Source: UBA7398 sp964632545 (GTDB lineage Bacteria; Actinomycetota; Actinomycetes; Nanopelagicales; Nanopelagicaceae). Taken from it: a stretch of DNA of 64,000 nucleotides. The notes under the pieces are model-generated. The model was not told the DNA's origin. It did no database searches and worked only from the letters and a program-made list of their open reading frames with translations. How positions within the stretch are numbered: position 1 is the stretch's first letter; every line of letters begins with the position of its first letter. Positions 16,227 to 25,966 of this stretch are shown piece by piece. The stretch is taken from NCBI GenBank assembly GCA_964632545.1, contig CAZWBQ010000003.1, forward strand, positions 45,867-109,866. Direction: 5' to 3'. The position numbers and the translations under genes were made by a program.

Positions 16227-16910
16227 TTAAAGGGAAGCGAGAATCTTCGCGGCGGCTTCACCGGGATCTGATGCCTCAGTTATCGGACGTCCGATAACTA
16301 AAAAGTCCGCACCACTTTGGATCGCCATTGCAGGCGTCATCACGCGCGATTGATCTGCGCTTGCGCTCCCAATCGGACGCACCCCTGGAGTTATTAACGA
16401 AATATTCTTAGGAATCGAATTGCGGATTGCGGCAACTTCAAGAGGTGAACAAACGATTGCCTTCGCTCCACCAGAAACCGCAACCTTAGCAAGCTGTGCA
16501 GCACTTGATAACGCATCATTTTCGAAACCAATCGCTTTAACATCGGCTTCATCTAGAGAGGTCAAGATTGTTACACCAGTAATTCGCGTATTTGGAAGTT
16601 CGCTAACTGCCGCAGCAACCATTTTTGCCCCGCCCGCAGCATGAACTGTTAAAAAATAAGGGTCAAGCTCTAACAAACTTCGACAGGCTCCAGTTACGGT
16701 ATTTGGAATATCATGTAATTTCAAATCTAAAAAAAGTTCAAAATCAAAATCAGCGCGCAATCTATTTATTCCGTCGATTCCAAATTTTAAGAAAAATTCT
16801 AAACCAATTTTGTAGATGGAAATTGATGCTCGCGTTGCCGAAATCCATTTCTTTGCGACATCTAAATCGGTCGTATCAACTGCCAAAATAATCGGTTGTT
16901 GGCTAACCAT
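16227..16910 (-). CDS. pyrF: Orotidine-5'-phosphate decarboxylase
   Basis: Last step of UMP synthesis. 227 residues from the ATG at 16910. The catalytic Lys/Asp network is in FLDLKLHDIPNT at about 62-73. The phosphate-binding end LVIGRPITEASDPGEAA near 205-221 completes the barrel. I prefer this start to 16928 because GAGGTG lies just upstream, and the ATG sits inside the pyrD stop region (8-bp overlap), giving translational coupling. Confidence 0.93.
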   Translation of the reverse strand: MVSQQPIILAVDTTDLDVAKKWISATRASISIYKIGLEFFLKFGIDGINRLRADFDFELFLDLKLHDIPNTVTGACRSLLELDPYFLTVHAAGGAKMVAAAVSELPNTRITGVTILTSLDEADVKAIGFENDALSSAAQLAKVAVSGGAKAIVCSPLEVAAIRNSIPKNISLITPGVRPIGSASADQSRVMTPAMAIQSGADFLVIGRPITEASDPGEAAAKILASL

Positions 16911-17841
16911 TTTCACCTCGATGTGCATAACCGATCGCTTCCTTAAAAGTAGAAAAACCGCGCTCTATCAATAGTTTCTCGAGATCTTCTTTCACATTGA
17001 TAACAGCCGTAGGGTTTCCAAAAGTTGCAGTACCAATTGAAATTCCACTCGCGCCAGCTAAAACTAACTCTAAGGCATCTCTTCCATTACTCACGCCACC
17101 CATACCTAAAATTGGAGTTTTAGGAAAGGCCTGATGTACTTGGTAAATCGCCCGAACTGCTACCGGTCGAATCGCCGGACCCGACAATCCACCAGTTTTA
17201 CCACCTAGTTTTGGACGCATCGAATCAATATCTATCACCATGCCGAGTAATGTATTTATAAGAGCTAAACCATCGGCGCCAGCAGAAATAACTTCGCTAG
17301 CTATCGCCACAATATCGGTTACATCAGGTGATAATTTAACAATAATCGGTAATTCACCACCTAAAGTGCGGCGAACTACCTCTACAACCGCACGAGATGC
17401 AATTAAATCGCAAGCGAATACTTGACCACGATTTTCAACGTTGGGGCAAGAAATATTAACTTCTACTGCGCAAACTCCAGCTATTCCTCGTAATCTTCGT
17501 GCGAGCGAACCATAATCATCAACAGTTTCACCTGCGATAGAGACAACAATACGTGCACCAGCCTTCTGTAAAAAAGGGATGTCTTCAGCAAGAAATTGAT
17601 CTACCCCTGGTCCTTGTAAACCGATTGAATTCAACATTCCAGATGGGGTTTCAGCCATCCGTGGCGTTGCTCTACCAGAACGCGCTTTTAACATTATTGA
17701 TTTAGTTACTACGGCACCAATTTCAGCTAACGAAAAAAATTGTGCCAACTCTTTTCCAGATCCGGCGCACCCACTTGCGGTAAAGATTGGATTAGGAAAG
17801 TGGCTGTTGCTAAACGAAGTACTGAAATCAAAATTAGACAT
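16903..17841 (-). CDS. pyrD: Dihydroorotate dehydrogenase, class 1B catalytic subunit
   Basis: Oxidises dihydroorotate to orotate, passing electrons through PyrK to NAD. 312-residue FMN barrel. VNISCPNVENRGQVFACD around 130-147 holds the orotate and FMN contacts; the class 1 catalytic Cys is expected in the 'FACD' loop. GMGGVSNGRDALELVLAGA near 253-271 binds FMN phosphate. The frame stays open upstream, but the ATG at 17841 overlaps the pyrK stop and matches family N-termini. The adjacent pyrK is what marks it as class 1B. Confidence 0.94.
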   Translation of the reverse strand: MSNFDFSTSFSNSHFPNPIFTASGCAGSGKELAQFFSLAEIGAVVTKSIMLKARSGRATPRMAETPSGMLNSIGLQGPGVDQFLAEDIPFLQKAGARIVVSIAGETVDDYGSLARRLRGIAGVCAVEVNISCPNVENRGQVFACDLIASRAVVEVVRRTLGGELPIIVKLSPDVTDIVAIASEVISAGADGLALINTLLGMVIDIDSMRPKLGGKTGGLSGPAIRPVAVRAIYQVHQAFPKTPILGMGGVSNGRDALELVLAGASGISIGTATFGNPTAVINVKEDLEKLLIERGFSTFKEAIGYAHRGENG

Positions 17842-18694
17842 TTGGCGCACCAATAGTCCCGGCTGGGATAACGCCATTTGAATTCCATATAACACTCGCG
17901 CCATCCATAACGGGACCGTCAATACAACTTCTGGACATTTTGATAGCCCCAGTTTCATCACGTAATGGCACAACACAGGTCATACAGACACCGATTCCGC
18001 AGGCCATTGATTCTTCGACAGCGCATTGATGCATAATTCCACTCTGCTTAGCAATATCTTGCACTGCAGATAACATCGCCATTGGTCCACAAGAATAGAT
18101 AATCTCAACGTTATATCGTTCAATTAAATCTGGCAGAACTGTTACAACTCGCCCTTTAGTGCCAGCGCTACCATCATCGGTGGTAACTGTCATGGAATTA
18201 ACTGCTCGTTTACCTTCTAATGGTGCATAAATTTTTCCAGCTGAAGATGCTCCAAGAACCATATCAACCCGACATCCATTTTCTTTTAACAATTCTGCAA
18301 GGCCAAATAGTGGGGCCGATCCATAACCACCGCCTACTAATAACGCATTTACTGGTTCAGTTGGAATTCCAAAATTTGTTCCTAGCGGACCAACCATATC
18401 TACCGTGGCGTGCATCGGTAGACCGGTTAACCATTTACTACCCTGTCCATGTGGCGCAACCACAAGCTCTAAGGTGCCGCCATAGTTTCCGCGATCGTGC
18501 GTGCGGTAAATTGCAAATGCTCGACGCAACACCATCGCGCTACCAGGACCACCAACGCTGATCGCAACAAAATTTCCAGGCAGAGCGTGCAAAGCCATAT
18601 CCCCTACCGCGAAGATCATATGGTGGTAGGCGCCGATTTTCTTATTACTTACAATCTCAACAGTTCGCTGTTGCGCGCGACGATTGATCTTCAT
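17834..18694 (-). CDS. pyrK: Dihydroorotate dehydrogenase electron-transfer subunit
   Basis: FAD and [2Fe-2S] protein that links PyrD to NAD. 286 residues: FAD domain with RRAFAIYR near 57-64, NAD domain with LLVGGGYGSAP near 119-129, and cysteines in CGIGVCMTC near 233-241 plus a fourth downstream (RSCID) for the iron-sulphur cluster. The ATG at 18694 overlaps the carB stop (ATGA); a TTG three codons earlier is less likely. Confidence 0.94.
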   Translation of the reverse strand: MKINRRAQQRTVEIVSNKKIGAYHHMIFAVGDMALHALPGNFVAISVGGPGSAMVLRRAFAIYRTHDRGNYGGTLELVVAPHGQGSKWLTGLPMHATVDMVGPLGTNFGIPTEPVNALLVGGGYGSAPLFGLAELLKENGCRVDMVLGASSAGKIYAPLEGKRAVNSMTVTTDDGSAGTKGRVVTVLPDLIERYNVEIIYSCGPMAMLSAVQDIAKQSGIMHQCAVEESMACGIGVCMTCVVPLRDETGAIKMSRSCIDGPVMDGASVIWNSNGVIPAGTIGAPNV

Positions 18695-21600
18695 GCTAAC
18701 CAACTTTGCAATGAACGAACCGCCAACGCATCGTTACGTAACGATTGTATTCCAGCAACTGCCGCCTTAAACCCAGGGATAGTGGTTATACACGGTAAAG
18801 ATCTCTGGATTGCAGCTGTACGAATTAGCCAACCATCTTGTCTAGTACCTCTACCCAATGGAGTGTTAATGACTAAATCCACTTTTCCAGAGGAGATTAT
18901 TTCAACAGCTGATAACTCTGCCTCAGAGTTTCCGCTATCAGAATGTTTACGGACCAAAGTTGATACCACTTGATTAGCCGCAAGAAATGCGTGCGTTCCA
19001 GAAGTTGCATAAATTGTAAATCCCATTTTAAACAACTCGATTGCAGATGGAAGTGACTCAACTTTGTCCTTTTCGGAAAGCGAAAGAAAGACCGATCCAC
19101 TTTGCGGTAGTGGACCGAATGCTGCGATCTGACTCTTTGCATAGGCTGCGCCAAAATTATCGGCAATTCCCATAACTTCACCGGTGGAGCGCATCTCGGG
19201 GCCAAGAACGGAATCGACGCCTTTGCCATCAGTTCTGCGGAATCTATTCCATGGCAATACTGCCTCTTTGACCGAAACTCCATGGGCTTGACCAACTTCA
19301 AAGTTCGGTAACATTTTCAACTCGCGTAATTCACTTAATTTAGCGCCAACTGCAATTCTTGCCGCGGCTTTTGCTAATTGCACTCCAGTTGCTTTTGAGA
19401 CATAAGGAACGGTTCGTGAAGCCCGTGGATTGGCCTCTAAAACATAGAGCTGATTTGCCGCAACTGCGTATTGGATATTTATCAAACCTTGAACGCCAAC
19501 GCCGCGTGCGATCTTCTCAGTTGCGTCACGAATTTCATTTAGTTGATCTGAAGTTAGCGACATGCTCGGCAGAACACAAGCTGAATCACCAGAGTGGATA
19601 CCCGCTTCTTCTATATGTTCCATAACCCCAGCTAGATAAAGGTTTTCGCCATCAAAAAGTGCATCAACATCTATTTCGATAGCGTCATCTAAGAATCGGT
19701 CAATTAAAACTGGATGGTTTGGTGTTATCTCGGTAGCTTTTATGATGAAGGATTTCAAAGATTCATCGTCATAAACGATTTCCATACCGCGGCCGCCTAG
19801 CACAAATGATGGTCGCACTAATACTGGATATTTAATTCTGCTAGCCACTTCCACCGCTTGCGCAAAAGAGAAAGCCATCCCATATTCAGGCGCGCGTAGA
19901 CCAGCTTCGGAAAGAATTCTGCCGAACTCGCCCCGATCCTCAGCTAAATTTATTGCCGCTGGACTTGTTCCCAAAATAGTTACACCGGCATCTTGCAATC
20001 CTTGCGCAAGACCTAATGGTGTTTGACCGCCAAGCTGGGCAATTACCCCCAACACAGGTCCCGCTAAAGTTTCAGCGTTAATAATCTCCAAAACATCTTC
20101 AAGTGTAAGCGGTTCAAAATAAAGTCGATCAGATGTGTCATAGTCGGTTGAAACAGTTTCTGGATTGCAATTAACCATGATTGTTTCATATCCCGCCTGA
20201 CTCAATGTAAATGAAGCATGTACGCAGGAGTAATCAAATTCAATACCTTGACCGATGCGATTTGGGCCCGAACCTAGAATAATTACGGCTGGTTTACTTC
20301 TTGGTTTAATTTCGCTTTCTTCTTCGTAGGTTGAATAATGATAGGGAGTAAACGCTTCAAATTCCGCAGCGCATGTATCTACAGTTTTGAAAACTGGACG
20401 CACTTCTAACCGATGTCGTAACCGGCGAATCTCTTCCTCTGAAATTTCACGTAGTAATGAAATTTGTAAATCGGAGAAACCCAACCGTTTAGCTTTCAAT
20501 AACAACGACCGGTCTAAATCTGTTGCATCTTTGATGGATTTCGCCATTTGATTAATCAGCGAAATCTGCGTTAAAAACCAGTTATCTATCTTTGTGGCTT
20601 CATGCACTTGGGTAATCGACGCTCCGAGAGATAGCGCTTGCTGTACCTGACTAAGCCTAAATTCCGTCGGTGTGCGCATTAACTCAAGCAGTTCCGACAG
20701 TTGATAATCAGATTTACCCCAAGAAAAACTGCTCCCCTTTTTCTCTAAAGATCGAAGCGCCTTTTGTAACGCTTCCGGGAAACTTCTCCCAATCGCCATT
20801 GCCTCGCCAACACTTTTCATCGTAGTTGTTAAACGTGGATCCGCTTCGGGAAATTTCTCGAATGCAAAACGTGGAACTTTTACAACTATGTAATCCAAAG
20901 TCGGTTCAAATGAAGCTGGCGTCATTTTCGTAATATCGTTTTTAATTTCATCTAATGAATATCCAATTGCTAACTTCGTGGCTATTTTTGCGATCGGAAA
21001 ACCTGTCGCTTTAGAGGCAAGCGCGCTTGAGCGAGAGACGCGGGGATTCATTTCAATCACAACGATTCTGCCATCAGCAGGATTGATCGCGAATTGAATA
21101 TTGCAACCACCAGTAGCAACCCCAACTTCACGGATAATATCTATCGATAAATTGCGCAAGTTTTGAAATTCGACATCTGTTAAAGTTAGAGCTGGCGCAA
21201 CTGTAATTGAATCTCCGGTATGCACGCCCATCGGATCAATATTTTCTATACTACATACGATTACAACGTTATCGTTATGATCTCGCATAACTTCAAGTTC
21301 GTACTCTTTCCAGCCCAGAATTGATTCTTCCAATAAAACTTCTGATGTTGGACTATGTCGTAAACCAGCGCCAGCTATTAATTCCAACTCCTCTGGATTA
21401 AATGCAATTCCAGAACCTAAACCACCCATTGTGAAAGATGGGCGAACAACAACTGGATAATTTAATTCTGAAACTGCCGCGTAACATTCTGGCATCGTGT
21501 GACAGATAACGGATTTTGCGGAGGAGCCACCGATTTTCGCCACAATGTTTCGGAAAATTTCACGATTTTCACCACGCTCAATCGCATCCACATCGGCGCC

Positions 21601-21948
21601 AATCAATTTCGTACCGTATTTTTCTAATAAACCAGCTTTATGTAATCCAATTGCAGCGTTTAACGCAGTTTGACCACCAAGAGTTGCCAAAATCGCATCT
21701 GGGCGCTCTTTAGCAATAATTTCTTCAAGAAATTGGGTAGTGATTGGCTCGATATATGTTGCATCAGCAAATTCCGGATCGGTCATAATGGTTGCCGGAT
21801 TTGAATTAACTAAAATTACCCGAATGCCTTCACTCCTTAACACTCGGCAAGCTTGCGTACCCGAATAATCAAATTCGCATGCTTGACCAATCACAATCGG
21901 TCCACTGCCGATAACTAATACGCTATTAATAGTCGGATCTTTAGGCAC
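18691..21948 (-). CDS. carB: Carbamoyl-phosphate synthase large subunit
   Basis: Makes carbamoyl phosphate for pyrimidines and arginine. 1085 residues with the duplicated ATP-grasp architecture. Repeated N-terminal signatures are LVIGSGPIVIGQACEFDYSG near 11-30 and ILGSGPNRIGQGIEFDYSC near 555-573. The C-terminal allosteric MGS-like domain is at about 945-1085. GTG start with GGAG 5 nt upstream; it overlaps carA by 8 bp. It is the single carbamoyl-phosphate synthase in the window. Confidence 0.97.
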   Translation of the reverse strand: MPKDPTINSVLVIGSGPIVIGQACEFDYSGTQACRVLRSEGIRVILVNSNPATIMTDPEFADATYIEPITTQFLEEIIAKERPDAILATLGGQTALNAAIGLHKAGLLEKYGTKLIGADVDAIERGENREIFRNIVAKIGGSSAKSVICHTMPECYAAVSELNYPVVVRPSFTMGGLGSGIAFNPEELELIAGAGLRHSPTSEVLLEESILGWKEYELEVMRDHNDNVVIVCSIENIDPMGVHTGDSITVAPALTLTDVEFQNLRNLSIDIIREVGVATGGCNIQFAINPADGRIVVIEMNPRVSRSSALASKATGFPIAKIATKLAIGYSLDEIKNDITKMTPASFEPTLDYIVVKVPRFAFEKFPEADPRLTTTMKSVGEAMAIGRSFPEALQKALRSLEKKGSSFSWGKSDYQLSELLELMRTPTEFRLSQVQQALSLGASITQVHEATKIDNWFLTQISLINQMAKSIKDATDLDRSLLLKAKRLGFSDLQISLLREISEEEIRRLRHRLEVRPVFKTVDTCAAEFEAFTPYHYSTYEEESEIKPRSKPAVIILGSGPNRIGQGIEFDYSCVHASFTLSQAGYETIMVNCNPETVSTDYDTSDRLYFEPLTLEDVLEIINAETLAGPVLGVIAQLGGQTPLGLAQGLQDAGVTILGTSPAAINLAEDRGEFGRILSEAGLRAPEYGMAFSFAQAVEVASRIKYPVLVRPSFVLGGRGMEIVYDDESLKSFIIKATEITPNHPVLIDRFLDDAIEIDVDALFDGENLYLAGVMEHIEEAGIHSGDSACVLPSMSLTSDQLNEIRDATEKIARGVGVQGLINIQYAVAANQLYVLEANPRASRTVPYVSKATGVQLAKAAARIAVGAKLSELRELKMLPNFEVGQAHGVSVKEAVLPWNRFRRTDGKGVDSVLGPEMRSTGEVMGIADNFGAAYAKSQIAAFGPLPQSGSVFLSLSEKDKVESLPSAIELFKMGFTIYATSGTHAFLAANQVVSTLVRKHSDSGNSEAELSAVEIISSGKVDLVINTPLGRGTRQDGWLIRTAAIQRSLPCITTIPGFKAAVAGIQSLRNDALAVRSLQSWLA

Positions 21949-23056
21949 GGTTTCTCCGCATCAAGTCAGCGAAATCATCAAATAAATAGTTGGCATCGTG
22001 CGGACCAGCAGCAGCTTCTGGATGATATTGCACGCTAAAAGCGGGTCTATCAATTAATCGAATACCTTCTACTACACCATCATTTAAACAGATATGAGTA
22101 ACTTCGCCAGCACCGTAAACGGTAGTAAATTGCGATTGCGTTGGTGCTTCAACTGCGAACCCGTGGTTATGTGCGGTTATCTCCACTCTGCCAGTCAATT
22201 TATTAAGTACTGGTTGATTGATACCTCGATGACCAAATTGTAATTTATAAGTTTCAAAACCTAGCGCTCTCCCAAGAATCTGTTGTCCGAAACAGATACC
22301 AAATATCGGAATCCTTCGCTCTAGCACTTCACGAACAAGATTGATTACCCCTAGCATGGTCGCTGGATCCCCCGGACCATTTGATAGAAAAACTCCATCT
22401 GGATTTAGCGCTTCTATCTCTTTTATTGTGGAGTCGATTGGCAATACATGCACTTCCATGCCGCGCGCCGCCATATTTCTAGGAGTAGCCGCTTTGATGC
22501 CTAAATCAATTGCCGCTACTGTGAATTCTTTTTTGACTCCAATTGGCGGAGCAATAATATAAGGCTTACTAGTTGAAACATCTTGTGAGAGAAATGCCCC
22601 GCTCATCGGAGGCGATTTACGAACTCGGATTACCATTTCTTCGCGAGTTAAATCCATCTCTGAAAATATACCAACCCGCATTGCGCCACGATCGCGCAAA
22701 TGTCTAGTTAAGGCGCGGGTATCGACGCCACTTATTCCAACTACATTGGCAGCAATTAATTCTTCTTCTAGATCTGAAGTCGCCCGCCAATTTGAGGTGA
22801 TTGGCGACGGATTTCGCACAACAAAACCCGAGACCCAAATTTGTTTTGACTCTTCATCCATTTTATTCATGCCAGTATTACCGATATGCGGTGCAGTCAT
22901 AATCACGACTTGTTTGTGATACGAGGGATCAGTTAAAGTTTCTTGATAACCGGTCATGCCAGTAGTGAAAACAGCTTCACCAAAAGTTTCGCCAGTTGCC
23001 GCCCAAGAATCGCCTTCGAAGATTCGGCCATCATCAAGAACTAAAAATGCTGGCAT
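21941..23056 (-). CDS. carA: Carbamoyl-phosphate synthase small subunit (glutamine amidotransferase)
   Basis: Hydrolyses glutamine and channels ammonia to CarB. 371 residues: an N-terminal CPSase domain and a C-terminal class I amidotransferase with catalytic Cys in IFGICFGQQILG near 257-268 and the His-Glu pair in VQYHPEAAAGPHD near 343-355. The ATG overlaps the pyrC stop (TAATG). Confidence 0.97.
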   Translation of the reverse strand: MPAFLVLDDGRIFEGDSWAATGETFGEAVFTTGMTGYQETLTDPSYHKQVVIMTAPHIGNTGMNKMDEESKQIWVSGFVVRNPSPITSNWRATSDLEEELIAANVVGISGVDTRALTRHLRDRGAMRVGIFSEMDLTREEMVIRVRKSPPMSGAFLSQDVSTSKPYIIAPPIGVKKEFTVAAIDLGIKAATPRNMAARGMEVHVLPIDSTIKEIEALNPDGVFLSNGPGDPATMLGVINLVREVLERRIPIFGICFGQQILGRALGFETYKLQFGHRGINQPVLNKLTGRVEITAHNHGFAVEAPTQSQFTTVYGAGEVTHICLNDGVVEGIRLIDRPAFSVQYHPEAAAGPHDANYLFDDFADLMRRNRA

Positions 23057-24351
23057 TAATTGCTACCAATTACCTTTTCATTTCGCAGCACAGCTTTACC
23101 TTTGAAGAATACATCGGTAACCACGCCTGGCAACTCCATGCCATGAAATGGCGTATTTTTACTTTTAGACATGGATACATTTTTATCGACTATCCAACGT
23201 TTGTCGAAATTTAAAACTGTGATGTTTGCAAACTTTCCAACAGATAAATCATTACCCTGTTCCGAGTAGCCTGCGATTTTTGCAGGTGTCATTGAAAATC
23301 TCTCGATTAAATCATTCCAGCTCATCATCTTAGTTTCGATCATAGTTTTAATAACTACCGAAAGCGCAGTTTCTAAACCAATCATTCCAAAGGAAGCCGC
23401 TTGCCATTCACATTCCTTACTTTCAGTCGGATGTGGTGCATGATCAGTTGCGACTATATCGATAGTTCCATCTGCCAATCCTTCGCGAAGCGCTTCGACA
23501 TCCCTCTTATTTCGTAATGGCGGGTTCACTTTATAGACGGGATCGTAACTTTCCGCTAAATCATCAGTTAGTAACAAATGGTGTGGCGTTACTTCCGCGG
23601 TTACATTTATGCCACGCGCTTTAGCCCACCGGATTAATTCGACGCCACCAGCAGTGGTCACATGACAGATATGCAACCTGGATTGCACATGATCAGTAAG
23701 TAAAATATCGCGCGCAATTATTGCTTCTTCTGCTACTGCCGGCCAACCTTTTAAACCAAGCTTCGCTGAAATTTCACTTTCATTCATCTGAGCTTCAATA
23801 GTCAACCGTGGGTCTTGCGCGTGTTGGGCAATAACCCCGCCAAACATTTTTACATATTCAAGTGCTCGTCGCATAACTAGTGGATCAAAAACACAATGAC
23901 CGTCATCACTAAACACTCGCACTTTCGCAGCAGATTCTGCCATTGCTAATATCTCTGACAATTTTTCGCCCTTTTGTCCTTGTGTAACTGCGCCAATCGG
24001 AAAAACATCACAGAGGCCGGCAGATTTTCCTAAACTGAAAACTTGTTCAACTACACCGGCAGTATCAGCAACTGGATCTGTATTTGGCATTGCAGAAATT
24101 GCAGTGAATCCACCTTTTACGGCAGCACGTGAGCCACTTTCTACATTTTCCGCATCTTCCTTACCAGGTTCTCGCAAATGAGTATGTAAATCAACTAGAC
24201 CCGGGATAACCATTGAACCAGAAATATCAATCCGGGTTGAATTAGATGCAGGATCATCCTTGGAAATTTCTGAAATTTTTTCACCAGTGATTGTGATATT
24301 TATTTTCTCACCGGAAGCATTTTGCCCGCCCATCAAAGTAATCTGTTCCAC
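23056..24351 (-). CDS. pyrC: Dihydroorotase (class I)
   Basis: Cyclises carbamoyl-aspartate to dihydroorotate. 431-residue amidohydrolase. Zinc ligands HTHLREPG near 56-63, active-site D/H in ATDHAPH near 301-307, and ICHVTTAGG near 231. The length and HTHLREPG form are of the class I type. It begins at a GTG immediately after the pyrB stop. Confidence 0.96.
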   Translation of the reverse strand: MEQITLMGGQNASGEKINITITGEKISEISKDDPASNSTRIDISGSMVIPGLVDLHTHLREPGKEDAENVESGSRAAVKGGFTAISAMPNTDPVADTAGVVEQVFSLGKSAGLCDVFPIGAVTQGQKGEKLSEILAMAESAAKVRVFSDDGHCVFDPLVMRRALEYVKMFGGVIAQHAQDPRLTIEAQMNESEISAKLGLKGWPAVAEEAIIARDILLTDHVQSRLHICHVTTAGGVELIRWAKARGINVTAEVTPHHLLLTDDLAESYDPVYKVNPPLRNKRDVEALREGLADGTIDIVATDHAPHPTESKECEWQAASFGMIGLETALSVVIKTMIETKMMSWNDLIERFSMTPAKIAGYSEQGNDLSVGKFANITVLNFDKRWIVDKNVSMSKSKNTPFHGMELPGVVTDVFFKGKAVLRNEKVIGSN

Positions 24352-25329
24352 TTAAATCACCACCTTCTCGTTATCTTGCGCAATTGCCGCAGGAGAGATA
24401 GGCGTTCCACCTAAGAGCAGGTATAGGACCGCCATTCTTACGCTCACGCCATTTGTAACTTGTTCGACTATTACAGATTGCAAACTATCAGCGCTATCAG
24501 CCGAAATTTCTAACCCTCGGTTCATTGGCCCTGGGTGCATAACTAAAGATTTCTTCTGCATCTGTTTTAAACGATCTCCATTTAATCCAAATTGACGGGA
24601 ATACTCACGTTCGCTCGGAAAGAATAATTCTGCCATTCGTTCTCGTTGGATTCGGAGCATCATTACTACATTTGCCTCCGCAAGAATTGAATCGACGCCA
24701 AAGGAAATATTTACTGGCCAACTCTCGACCCCGACCGGCAACAATGTAGGTGGTGCAACTAAAGTTACCTCTGCGCCAAGTTTGTTCAACAACAAAACAT
24801 TGCTACGCGCAACTCTTGAATGTAAAACATCGCCAACGATTGCTACTTTTAAACCCTTTAGATCCTTACCAGTCGGATTTAGATGTTTACGAATAGTGAA
24901 AGCATCTAGCAGCGCTTGCGTTGGATGTTCATGGGTACCATCGCCAGCATTGATTACTGAACCAGTCATCCATTGCTGATCCGCCAATCGAGCAGGGGCA
25001 CCTGACGCGTTATGCCGGATAATAACGGCATCAGCTCCCATCGCTTGCAAAGTTAACGCAGTATCTTTAAGGCTTTCCCCTTTACTTAAACTTGATCCTT
25101 TTGCCGAAAAATTAATAACATCTGCCGATAAACGTTTTGCCGCTGCTTCGAAGGAGATACGAGTGCGGGTGGAATCTTCAAAAAATAGATTTACAACCGT
25201 ACGACCACGCAAAGTCGGTAATTTTTTAACCGGAGCATCTGAAATTTTTGCTAGTTCCGCGGCAGTATCCAGAATCAAAACCGCATCTTCATAAGTTAAA
25301 TCGCTAATACTTAATAGATGACGATTCAT
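24352..25329 (-). CDS. pyrB: Aspartate carbamoyltransferase catalytic chain
   Basis: Condenses carbamoyl phosphate with aspartate. 325 residues. Carbamoyl-phosphate loop EDSTRTRISFE near 52-62, HPTQALLDAFTI near 138-149, and aspartate-side HPGPMNRG near 262-269. There is no PyrI regulatory chain nearby, as usual in this phylum. Its ATG overlaps the pyrR stop (ATGA). Confidence 0.96.
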   Translation of the reverse strand: MNRHLLSISDLTYEDAVLILDTAAELAKISDAPVKKLPTLRGRTVVNLFFEDSTRTRISFEAAAKRLSADVINFSAKGSSLSKGESLKDTALTLQAMGADAVIIRHNASGAPARLADQQWMTGSVINAGDGTHEHPTQALLDAFTIRKHLNPTGKDLKGLKVAIVGDVLHSRVARSNVLLLNKLGAEVTLVAPPTLLPVGVESWPVNISFGVDSILAEANVVMMLRIQRERMAELFFPSEREYSRQFGLNGDRLKQMQKKSLVMHPGPMNRGLEISADSADSLQSVIVEQVTNGVSVRMAVLYLLLGGTPISPAAIAQDNEKVVI

Positions 25330-25856
25330 AAATGTCCTTCTATTAACACTTCATCGCAACCATCAATTTCCTTTAAATGAACCTTAACTAATTCTTCACG
25401 GGATGTTGGAATATTTTTACCTACAAAATCGGCTCTAATCGGCAATTCGCGATGGCCTCGATCCACAAGAACTGCTAGCTGCACGCTATTTGGCCGACCT
25501 AATTCGCCAAGCGCGTCTAAAGCTGCCCGGATAGTTCGCCCAGAGAAAAAAACATCATCGACCAAAACTAGATTGGTGTTTTCAATACCGCCTACTGGAA
25601 TTTCGGTCGGTAGCAGCGCCTTTGGCGCTCTCATTCTTAAATCATCTCGGAACATAGTGATATCTAAAGTGCCGCGACGAATTGGTTTTCCTTCGATTTC
25701 GGAGATTAGATCAGCCACTCGATCTGATAAGAAAGCACCTCTTGTTGGGATGCCTAAAATTACTAAATTTTCACTGCCGCGATTACGTTCGATAATTTCA
25801 TGAGCAATGCGACGAAGCGCACGCGAGATATCGCCATCATTCATGACGTTAGTCAT
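25326..25856 (-). CDS. pyrR: Pyrimidine operon RNA-binding regulator / uracil phosphoribosyltransferase PyrR
   Basis: Binds pyr mRNA when UMP/UTP is high and represses the operon; it also has uracil phosphoribosyltransferase activity. 176 residues, PRTase fold with the PRPP loop LVLVDDVFFSGRTIRA around 92-107. It is the first gene of the pyrR-B-C-carA-carB-pyrK-D-F series. AAGGAG lies 6 nt before the ATG. A PyrR-box-like hairpin lies directly upstream of that ribosome site, consistent with translational repression of its own operon as described in mycobacteria. Confidence 0.96.
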   Translation of the reverse strand: MTNVMNDGDISRALRRIAHEIIERNRGSENLVILGIPTRGAFLSDRVADLISEIEGKPIRRGTLDITMFRDDLRMRAPKALLPTEIPVGGIENTNLVLVDDVFFSGRTIRAALDALGELGRPNSVQLAVLVDRGHRELPIRADFVGKNIPTSREELVKVHLKEIDGCDEVLIEGHL

Positions 25857-25870
25857 TTTTTGCTCCTTCG

Positions 25871-25886
25871 CCGCCTCACAGGACGG
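25871..25886 (-). promoter_or_regulatory. PyrR-binding RNA hairpin upstream of pyrR
   Basis: The minus strand reads CCGTCCTGTGAGGCGG. It fits the PyrR-binding-loop consensus (UCCNGNGAGG with flanking stem) and folds as CCG / CGG with the UCC...GAGG loop. It ends 2 nt before the GAAGGAG ribosome site of pyrR, so bound PyrR would block ribosomes. No terminator follows. Confidence 0.75.
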
Positions 25887-25904
25887 ATCGTTAAAGGTTG
25901 GCTG

Positions 25905-25910
25905 AGGTTA
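25905..25910 (-). promoter_or_regulatory. Predicted -10 of the pyr operon promoter
   Basis: Minus-strand TAACCT with TTGTTC (three of six matches to TTGACA) 16 bp upstream. A start near 25898 would give a leader of about 40 nt carrying the PyrR hairpin. Confidence 0.4.
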
Positions 25911-25929
25911 CCACTTGACTGTGGATGAA

Positions 25930-25947
25930 CAAAATTTCAACATTTTG
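25930..25947. repeat. Inverted repeat between divergent pyrR and bldD promoters
   Basis: CAAAAT (25930-25935), 6-nt spacer, ATTTTG (25942-25947): a perfect 6-6-6 dyad placed just upstream of the bldD -10 and behind the pyr promoter. It has the shape of a protein-binding operator. It does not look like the published BldD box. Confidence 0.35.
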
Positions 25948-25954
25948 CAAGGGC

Positions 25955-25966
25955 TAACGTGTCGCC
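25955..25966 (+). promoter_or_regulatory. Predicted leaderless promoter of bldD
   Basis: TAACGT (25955-25960), 6 nt, then ATG at 25967; no Shine-Dalgarno. Confidence 0.5.
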
